9,180 nt of DNA from a candidate division WWE3 bacterium (GTDB lineage Bacteria; Patescibacteriota; WWE3; UBA101185; UBA10185): NCBI GenBank assembly GCA_020427865.1, contig JAGQNX010000086.1, forward strand, positions 1 to 9,180, read 5' to 3'. This document shows, piece after piece, positions 1 through 5,221 of the stretch. The notes under the pieces are model-generated. The model worked only from the letters and a program-made list of their open reading frames with translations. It was not told the DNA's origin and made no database searches. The stretch's first letter is position 1. Every line of letters starts with the position of its first letter. The translations under genes and the position numbers were made by a program.

Positions 1-869
1 TTTCTGTTGGAGTAGATGAAGGTCATGCACAATTTTATTTTAATAAATATGTAGAAGACCCTGGTTTTAGTTTTTATTTTGTTGTTATAGCTTTACGCTC
101 TTCTCCTTATCTATTGTTAGGATTAGTTGGTTATATATTAGTAAGATACAACCTTTGTATTTGTCGACTTTGGGATAAACGCAAAACCTTGAATAACCAT
201 ATTCCTTCAAAGGTTACTAATTTTGTGTTTTATGTATTTGTATTTTCTATTTTGTATATGTTAGAAGTCACGCTTCCGTCTAAGAAACTTGATCGCTATT
301 TGTTACCTAGCATTGTGGGATTTAGTGTTATTTCTTCAGTCTTTTTTGCTTGGTGTTTCGAAACATATATGAAAGCCAACAAAAAACTTTATGCTACATT
401 TAGCATATTATTAGTCTTATGGCTTGGATATATTGGGTCATTAACTCCAGATTATTTTTCTTACTATAACCCAATGTTTGGTGGTTTATCTAAAGGAATT
501 TACATTATCGAACCTAAGTGGCTTATCGGCCAGTTTGAACTTTTGGATAAGTTAGATGAGGTTGCTTTAGAGCAGAATCTTTTAGAGTTTACACTGGACG
601 AATCTTTTGAGAACTCCAAAGATCTTACCAATAAGTTTAGCGTGGGTTTTCCTGAGAAATATTACACACAAATCTGGCCCCTTGTAAAAGACATTGGAGG
701 GTGGGCTATAATAGAAGATTTGGGCCCTCAAGCTCGAAAAACTAATTTATTTGTATATCCTGTTTGGGATGATTATTCTGCTGAAGAAACCCGGTTTAGA
801 CTAGAGTATGTAACTACATCTTACACGCAAGGTGTAGCACTTTATAACATCTATAGAAGAGTGCCCTAG
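1..869 (+). CDS. Membrane glycosyltransferase, ArnT/PMT-like GT-C family, 3' part only
   Basis: The reading frame is already open at position 3 and runs to a TAG at 867-869, so the gene begins left of the window; the first in-frame ATG-like start inside the window would be artificial. The visible part (about 288 residues) begins with a GHAQFYF-containing loop and a segment ending in LRSSPYLLLGLVGYI, which resembles the loop and helix before the last membrane spans of ArnT/PMT-type (GT39/GT83) lipid-linked sugar transferases. Two or three further hydrophobic helices follow, with the KKLDRYLLPS stretch that in this family precedes a membrane helix ('K..RYLLP'). The last roughly 120 residues are hydrophilic and probably extracytoplasmic. 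Known for the family: transfer of a sugar from a polyprenyl-phosphate donor to lipid or protein outside the membrane. Acceptor and donor cannot be inferred. The catalytic N-terminal acidic loop lies outside the window. Confidence 0.75.
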   Translation, partial: SVGVDEGHAQFYFNKYVEDPGFSFYFVVIALRSSPYLLLGLVGYILVRYNLCICRLWDKRKTLNNHIPSKVTNFVFYVFVFSILYMLEVTLPSKKLDRYLLPSIVGFSVISSVFFAWCFETYMKANKKLYATFSILLVLWLGYIGSLTPDYFSYYNPMFGGLSKGIYIIEPKWLIGQFELLDKLDEVALEQNLLEFTLDESFENSKDLTNKFSVGFPEKYYTQIWPLVKDIGGWAIIEDLGPQARKTNLFVYPVWDDYSAEETRFRLEYVTTSYTQGVALYNIYRRVP

Positions 870-877
870 ATATAGTG

Positions 878-883
878 TATTAT
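878..883 (+). promoter_or_regulatory. Possible -10 element (TATTAT) for the tandem GT2 gene
   Basis: TATTAT matches the -10 consensus at five of six positions and ends 7 nt before the ATG at 891, so transcription would start at or next to the start codon. A TG lies immediately upstream but without the usual one-base gap. There is no clear -35. In AT-rich DNA such hexamers are common; support comes mainly from the similar placement of -10 motifs before two other genes in this window. Confidence 0.3.
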
Positions 884-890
884 AGGCATA

Positions 891-2789
891 ATGCTATTGT
901 CTGTAATTATACCGGCCTATAAGAAACAAGGTACAATAGCTACAGATGTGACTAGCATCTACAAAACCCTGAAAAAAACTCGTTACAAATTCGAAATTAT
1001 AGTAATCGAGGATGGCAGGTTAGATAATACCTATGAGATATTCACGACATATTTAAAAGATAACCCAGAGTTGTCACATCACATCAAGTTTTATTCATAT
1101 AAAGAAAATCACGGTAAAGGCTATGCACTTAGATATGGAATGGCTAGAGCTAATGGCGATCTTATCCTATTTATTGATGCTGGTATGGATATAAATCCCA
1201 ATGGGATTTCCATATTGGTCGAGCATTTGCAGTGGTATGATGCTGATATTGTTGTTGCAAGCAAGAGACATCCTGCATCTAAAACATATATGCCTCCTAT
1301 GCGTAGGTTGTATAGTTGGGGGTATTATTTTATTGTAAAGCTGTTATTTGGCTTAGAGGTGTCAGACACTCAAACAGGATTAAAAGTTTTTAAGAGAGCT
1401 GTACTGGAAGATGTTCTTCCTAGGCTTTTAGTAAAAGAATACGCTATAGACATAGAACTTTTGGCAGTAGCTTATTCATTAGGTTACTGCAAAATCTATG
1501 AAGCCCCAGTTGAGTTACATTTAGGCTTTGATTCTGACTCCAAATGGTCTGCAGACCTTCCGCTTTTTTTTGATCCTCAAATAAGGTTAATGCTTTTAGA
1601 TACTTTGGCAGTTTTTTATAGATTACGTTTTTTAAATTATTATAGTGATGATTCCTTTAGAAGCTGGACATATGACTCCGATTTAGACCTGCATATAAAC
1701 ACGGGAGATGTGTCTTATATTTCTTCACATAGAACACCCTTATATCAACCTAAACTTAGTCAGGAACTTTTAGATAATAGTCTACGTTTTAGTGTTCTTA
1801 TACCAACAAGATCTGTGACATCCCACTTGCTAGAAGCTCTTACGTATTTACAACAACAGTCATACACTAATTTTGAAGTTTTAGTTATGCTGGATTCATT
1901 TAAACAGGTGCCCGTAACAGATTCTAGGATTACATTTATAAGCACAGGTAGTATTTCTCCAGGTGAAAAACGTAATATTGGTATTAAAAAATCTACGGGA
2001 GACATTTTAGTTTTACTAGACGACGATGCTTACCCATCTCAAGATTGGTTGTTACATGCTTCTAGAATTTTAGCTAATCCTTATATTTACGCACTTGGAG
2101 GTCCTGGTATAACTCCAACAAATGTGGGACTGTTTGAACGGGCTTCTGGTTTCGTTTTAGCTTCTGTTTTAACAAGTGGTGGAACAAAATTTAGACACTT
2201 AAAAAGTAAACGAAGATATGTTGATGATTATCCTTCGTTTAACTTCTTTTTTAGAAAAAGTGCTATGGATCACATTAATGGTCTAAGTACGGAATTTTGG
2301 CCTGGTGAAGATACTATCTTGTGTTTGGATTTAGTTGAATTTTATAAGCGGCCTTTTGTATATGATCCTGCACCCTTTGTCTACCATCATCGTAGACCTC
2401 AAATATTACCGCATTTAAAACAAATCTCTAGATATGCACTTACACGGGGACACTTTGCTGTAAACTTTCCACAAACCTCTCTTAGGCTTCAATATTTTAT
2501 ACCTACACTTTTTATTTTAGGTTTATTAGGTGGTCCTGTTTTAGCTTACTTTATTTCTTATTTATGGTTTGTATATGTAGGGGTAGTGCTGCTGTACTTA
2601 GGTGGTTTAGTTTATGAGTCAACTCGTGCCTACTTACATACAAAAAGCCTTCTCGTTGCATTTTTAGTGCCTTTTGGTATTTTTTTAACAAACATGGTAT
2701 ATGGTCTTTATATTGCTTTGGGTCTTATATCTGCACCTAAATTAAGACTTAGAACAATTGGTTTAAATGGTGACTATATTGGTGGATAA
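891..2789 (+). CDS. Two-domain GT2 glycosyltransferase with C-terminal membrane segments
   Basis: A 632-residue protein made of two complete GT2 (GT-A fold) domains. Domain 1, about residues 2-215, resembles dolichyl/polyprenyl-phosphate sugar synthases: SVIIPAY at 4-10, EDG at 40-42, an ENHGKGYALR loop, DAGMD at 96-100 and DTQTGLKVF at 159-167. Domain 2, about residues 299-505, is a different GT2 subtype: SVLIPTR at 301-307, GEKRNIGI at 358-365, DDD at 377-379, a GED acidic motif at 472-474 and HHRRP at 499-503. About three membrane helices follow between 534 and 613. Domain 1 departs from the family norm by having EDG rather than DDGS and DAG rather than DAD. The likely role is synthesis of a lipid-phosphate sugar plus transfer of a second sugar at the cytoplasmic membrane face; substrates are unknown. 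Only a weak AGG precedes the ATG. It lies 21 bp after the GT-C gene. Confidence 0.88.
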   Translation: MLLSVIIPAYKKQGTIATDVTSIYKTLKKTRYKFEIIVIEDGRLDNTYEIFTTYLKDNPELSHHIKFYSYKENHGKGYALRYGMARANGDLILFIDAGMDINPNGISILVEHLQWYDADIVVASKRHPASKTYMPPMRRLYSWGYYFIVKLLFGLEVSDTQTGLKVFKRAVLEDVLPRLLVKEYAIDIELLAVAYSLGYCKIYEAPVELHLGFDSDSKWSADLPLFFDPQIRLMLLDTLAVFYRLRFLNYYSDDSFRSWTYDSDLDLHINTGDVSYISSHRTPLYQPKLSQELLDNSLRFSVLIPTRSVTSHLLEALTYLQQQSYTNFEVLVMLDSFKQVPVTDSRITFISTGSISPGEKRNIGIKKSTGDILVLLDDDAYPSQDWLLHASRILANPYIYALGGPGITPTNVGLFERASGFVLASVLTSGGTKFRHLKSKRRYVDDYPSFNFFFRKSAMDHINGLSTEFWPGEDTILCLDLVEFYKRPFVYDPAPFVYHHRRPQILPHLKQISRYALTRGHFAVNFPQTSLRLQYFIPTLFILGLLGGPVLAYFISYLWFVYVGVVLLYLGGLVYESTRAYLHTKSLLVAFLVPFGIFLTNMVYGLYIALGLISAPKLRLRTIGLNGDYIGG

Positions 2790-2795
2790 TTTTTG

Positions 2796-2804
2796 TGTTA
2801 TAAA
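2796..2804 (+). promoter_or_regulatory. Extended -10 promoter (TGTTATAAA), leaderless arrangement
   Basis: TG-T-TATAAA is an extended -10 element with five of six matches in the hexamer. It ends exactly 6 nt before the ATG at 2811, which places the predicted transcript start on the start codon. No Shine-Dalgarno sequence lies between them. The radical SAM gene has the same motif at the same distance (5207-5215). Confidence 0.45.
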
Positions 2805-2810
2805 TTAAAA

Positions 2811-3074
2811 ATGCTTAACGGTCAGAACAGCTTTACAACAAACCCCAAAACCCCTGTAAAAATAAAAATAATAAATGATTTGTGTATCTCTGCTGCTACT
2901 TGCCTTATAAAAGCACCAGAAACCTTTGATTTAGATTCTGATGGTATTGCATATGTTTTAACCGGTGACTGGGATGATGTTAAAAGCATAGTGGAAGCTG
3001 CTATGTCCTGTCCGACTACTGCAATTATAGTTGAAGATCTAAAGGGTAATGTTTTGTGGCCACTTCAATCTTAG
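2811..3074 (+). CDS. Single-cluster ferredoxin with three cysteine ligands ([3Fe-4S]-type pattern)
   Basis: An 87-residue acidic, soluble electron carrier. C25-x5-C31 (LCISAATC) and C67-P68 match three of the four ligand positions of monocluster ferredoxins; the second ligand position is Ala28, where Asp or Cys would bind the fourth iron. Ala35-Pro36 replaces the other Cys-Pro of classic sequences. The FDLDSDGIAYV segment and the closing SCPTTAIIVED are typical of the fold. Family knowledge: this pattern occurs in [3Fe-4S] ferredoxins, many of which serve P450s in actinobacteria, so a [3Fe-4S] or labile [4Fe-4S] cluster is expected. The ATG at 2811 is chosen over an in-frame TTG at 2793, which lies 3 nt after the previous stop and adds only six unconserved-looking residues; neither has a ribosome site. 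The partner is unknown; the radical SAM enzyme two genes downstream is a speculative client. Confidence 0.85.
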   Translation: MLNGQNSFTTNPKTPVKIKIINDLCISAATCLIKAPETFDLDSDGIAYVLTGDWDDVKSIVEAAMSCPTTAIIVEDLKGNVLWPLQS

Positions 3075-3079
3075 ATATG

Positions 3080-3108
3080 TTGCAATACTTTAAAAACTAG
3101 CATAGAAT
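3080..3108 (+). promoter_or_regulatory. Sigma70-type promoter of the argS leader
   Basis: TTGCAA (3080-3085) and TAGAAT (3103-3108) match the -35 and -10 consensus at four and five of six positions and are separated by exactly 17 bp. The predicted start, about 3114-3116, falls just before the first base of the T-box Stem I base helix (3118-3124), which independently supports the call. It gives argS its own transcript, separate from the ferredoxin gene that ends at 3074. Confidence 0.6.
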
Positions 3109-3115
3109 CTTGTAG

Positions 3116-3346
3116 TTCTAACCTGTGATTGAGATTAGTACATTATTTATCTTTTTTATAGAGAGCTAGATTGGTGGAAGCTAGCATAAAGACATAATGG
3201 AACGCACTCATGAGGTTTAGCCGAAGAAAGCATTATGCAAGTAGGCTACTAGGAACACATAAAACAAGTGCTGATTCATTTCGGAACTAGGGTGGTACCG
3301 CGGGTCTTTTTACTCGTCCCTAAGTAGGTTAATATTTACTTAGGAG
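3116..3346 (+). promoter_or_regulatory. T-box riboswitch controlling argS; Arg (CGC) specifier; translational output
   Basis: A complete T-box leader. Stem I: base helix AACCT 3120-3124 with AGGTT 3213-3217; TGAG 3130-3133 with CTCA 3207-3210; specifier loop with AGTA at 3137-3140 opposite GAA-CGC-A at 3200-3206, so the specifier codon is CGC (Arg) at 3203-3205; CATTAT 3141-3146 with ATAATG 3194-3199; TTTAT 3155-3159 with ATAAA 3186-3190; an AGAGA bulge at 3160-3164; distal helix GCTAG 3165-3169 with CTAGC 3181-3185 closing a loop with GGTG (3173-3176). TAGCC 3218-3222 can pair with GGCTA 3244-3248 as a Stem II-like element. The T-box AGGGTGGTACCGCG is at 3289-3302; TGGT at 3293-3296 would bind the ACCA end of uncharged tRNA-Arg (discriminator A). 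The antisequestrator pairs TAGGG 3288-3292 with CCCTA 3318-3322 and GCGGGT 3300-3305 with ACTCGT 3312-3317. Uncharged tRNA should stabilise it and raise ArgRS production. Confidence 0.95.
3319..3346 (+). promoter_or_regulatory. Shine-Dalgarno sequestering hairpin of the T-box
   Basis: CCTAAGTA (3319-3326) is a perfect 8-bp complement of TACTTAGG (3337-3344), with a 10-nt loop. The 3' arm contains most of the Shine-Dalgarno sequence AGGAG (3342-3346), which lies 4 nt before the argS ATG. The 5' arm shares CCTA (3319-3322) with the antisequestrator, so the two structures exclude each other. There is no U-run after the hairpin, so it is not an intrinsic terminator; control is read as translational. 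Confidence 0.85.
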
Positions 3347-3350
3347 ATAT

Positions 3351-5201
3351 ATGTTTACAACAAAACTACAAAACGAAATTAAAAATATAATATTTAACTT
3401 ATACAATATTGAGTTAGATGTTGCACTAGAATTTCCAACAAATGCCTCATTTGGAGACTTAGCATGTACTGCCCCTTTATCATTGGCAAAAAGCTTAAAA
3501 CGTGCCCCTATGGAAATAGCCAACGAAATAAAAGATGCACTAGAACAGCTTGCATTTGTGGAATTATCAGAAATCACATGTATAGCCCCAGGATTTATAA
3601 ATTTTAAGTATAGTGACGGTTTTTATACTACAGTATTGCAAAGTATTGTTGAGCAAAACAATACCTTTGGCTACAATTCCCAGTTTTTAGGACAAAAAAT
3701 AATAATAGAATATACCGATCCTAACCCCTTTAAGGTGTTTCATATTGGACACCTAATGACTAATTGTATAGGTGAGAGTTTAGCATGCATATTAGAAGCT
3801 AATGGAGCTAACGTTAAGCGTGCGAATTATCAAGGTGATGTAGGTTTGCATGTGGCTAAATCTTTATGGGGGATCTTTGAGCAACTTAGAATTAAAAATA
3901 TAACTTTAGAAGCGTTAGACTCGTGGAATCTAGATGATGTAATAGATTTTTTTGGACAAAGCTATTCCTATGCTTCAAATGCTTCAAAAAATGGTACCGA
4001 GAATCTTAGTTTTGAAGAAGTTTTAGATGCACAAAAAGAGCTTAATATCCTAGCTTATGTGTCTGCACAAAAACTACTGATGGAAACTGAAGGCTGGACA
4101 CCTTTAATAAATTACCCGCAAATATTAAATTTAGATTCCTTTACTTCTAAATATAAGTTAGATGACGTATATAAACTTTATACAAAAGGAAGACAACTAA
4201 GCTTAGATTATTTTGAAACTTTATATAAAAGGCTAGGTACAAAATTTGACTACTACTTTTTTGAAAGTTTATTAGGTGAATATGGGTTGGAAATAGTTAA
4301 AAAGGGTTTGGCAGACGGCATTTTTGATGTAGGAGAAAATGGTGCCATTATTTTTAAAGGTGAAGATTATGATTTACACTCGCGTGTGTTTGTAAATTCT
4401 TATGGTCTGCCAACATATGAGTCTAAGGATTTAGGGCTAGCAAAACTTAAATATTCAAAGTTTGCTTATGATAAATCATATGTAGTAACAGGTAACGAAA
4501 TTAATGAGTACTTTAAGGTAATAAATTGTGCTATGACTAAAGTTGCTCCTGAGCTTGCCCCTAAATGCTTTCATCTTGGACATGGCATGATGCGTTTTAA
4601 AGATAGAAAAATGAGTTCTCGTACAGGTGATGTGGTTGGTGGAGATGAGCTTTTAAATATGGCTAAAAACACCGCACTTGCCAAAATGCAGGAAGAAGGT
4701 AGTTCAAGTAGTCTGTCTTCGGATCAACAGCTTTTGGTAGCAGATCAGGTTGCAGTTGCATCTATTAAGTATTCGGTATTAAAGATTAATATTGGGCAAA
4801 ATATTTCTTATGATCAAGAAGCTACGCTTGCTTTAAGTGGAAACACAGGACCTTACTTACAATATACACATGCCCGTTGCTGTAGTATTTTAGAAAATGA
4901 GTCTCAAGATTTTTCTAAAGTACAATTAGCTGATTTAAACGAGGCTGAGTTATCTGTACTAAGAAATTTATCTAAATTTGAGAATGTTGTGTATACTGCA
5001 GGTACTGATTTGACACCTAATACTATATGTACTTACCTATATGAGCTTGCCCAAAGTTACAATAGTTTTTATAACGCTAATCGTATACTTGATGCCCCCA
5101 ATCCTCAAAAATTAACACGTGTAATGTTAACGGCTGCTGTAAAGATTGTTATGGCTAATGGCTTGCGTTTACTTGGAATTCCAGCACCAACACAAATGTA
5201 G
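3351..5201 (+). CDS. argS: Arginyl-tRNA synthetase
   Basis: A 616-residue class Ia aminoacyl-tRNA synthetase that charges tRNA-Arg with arginine using ATP. The N-terminal tRNA-recognition (Add-1) domain spans about residues 1-90 (FPTNASFGDLAC near 28-39, PGFINF at 80-85). The catalytic core has HIGH at 131-134 within DPNPFKVFHIGHL, then GANVKRANYQGDVGLH at about 152-167, and an intact KMSSR loop at 420-424. The C-terminal DALR anticodon-binding domain starts near GNTGPYLQYTHAR (498-510) and ends with GLRLLGIPAP close to the stop. It is somewhat longer than E. coli ArgS (577) and full length. The ATG at 3351 has a strong AGGAG ribosome site 4 nt upstream, unlike its neighbours. The Arg-specifier T-box immediately upstream gives independent confirmation of the substrate. 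The sequence around HIGH looks like the type found in Patescibacteria (from memory, not searched). Confidence 0.98.
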   Translation: MFTTKLQNEIKNIIFNLYNIELDVALEFPTNASFGDLACTAPLSLAKSLKRAPMEIANEIKDALEQLAFVELSEITCIAPGFINFKYSDGFYTTVLQSIVEQNNTFGYNSQFLGQKIIIEYTDPNPFKVFHIGHLMTNCIGESLACILEANGANVKRANYQGDVGLHVAKSLWGIFEQLRIKNITLEALDSWNLDDVIDFFGQSYSYASNASKNGTENLSFEEVLDAQKELNILAYVSAQKLLMETEGWTPLINYPQILNLDSFTSKYKLDDVYKLYTKGRQLSLDYFETLYKRLGTKFDYYFFESLLGEYGLEIVKKGLADGIFDVGENGAIIFKGEDYDLHSRVFVNSYGLPTYESKDLGLAKLKYSKFAYDKSYVVTGNEINEYFKVINCAMTKVAPELAPKCFHLGHGMMRFKDRKMSSRTGDVVGGDELLNMAKNTALAKMQEEGSSSSLSSDQQLLVADQVAVASIKYSVLKINIGQNISYDQEATLALSGNTGPYLQYTHARCCSILENESQDFSKVQLADLNEAELSVLRNLSKFENVVYTAGTDLTPNTICTYLYELAQSYNSFYNANRILDAPNPQKLTRVMLTAAVKIVMANGLRLLGIPAPTQM

Positions 5202-5206
5202 GCTAG

Positions 5207-5215
5207 TGTTATAAT
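5207..5215 (+). promoter_or_regulatory. Extended -10 promoter (TGTTATAAT), leaderless arrangement
   Basis: TG-T-TATAAT is a perfect extended -10 element in the 20-bp gap after argS. It ends 6 nt before the ATG at 5222, so the expected start of transcription is the A of the start codon. No ribosome-binding site and no convincing -35 is present. Spacing and sequence match the element before the ferredoxin gene. Confidence 0.55.
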
Positions 5216-5221
5216 TGTGCT

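Noticed and set aside
1193..1209. Perfect 8-bp inverted repeat (AAATCCCA, one base, TGGGATTT)
   Set aside because: It falls in conserved coding sequence just after the DAGMD motif, has a single-base centre that cannot form a stable loop, and has no U-run; likely chance.
1760..2005. Minus-strand open frame of 81 codons
   Set aside because: It lies wholly inside the second GT2 domain of the 891-2789 gene, opposite its conserved motifs, and has no recognisable protein features.
2793..2810. TTG codon at 2793 as start of the ferredoxin gene
   Set aside because: It is 3 nt after the previous stop, has no ribosome site, and adds six residues with no family resemblance; the ATG at 2811 fits the -10 spacing better.
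3319..3350. Intrinsic terminator at the end of the argS leader
   Set aside because: The stem is AT-rich with only 8 bp and is followed by AGATATATG instead of a U-run; sequestration of the ribosome site explains it better.
3329..3577. Minus-strand open frame of 82 codons
   Set aside because: It overlaps the argS start and T-box antisense; the sense strand has an overwhelming case and the frame has no ribosome site or motif.
3976..3995. Short direct repeat (ATGCTTCAAA twice)
   Set aside because: Two near-adjacent copies in argS coding sequence encode a low-complexity Ala/Ser/Asn stretch; no array, and too short to be meaningful.
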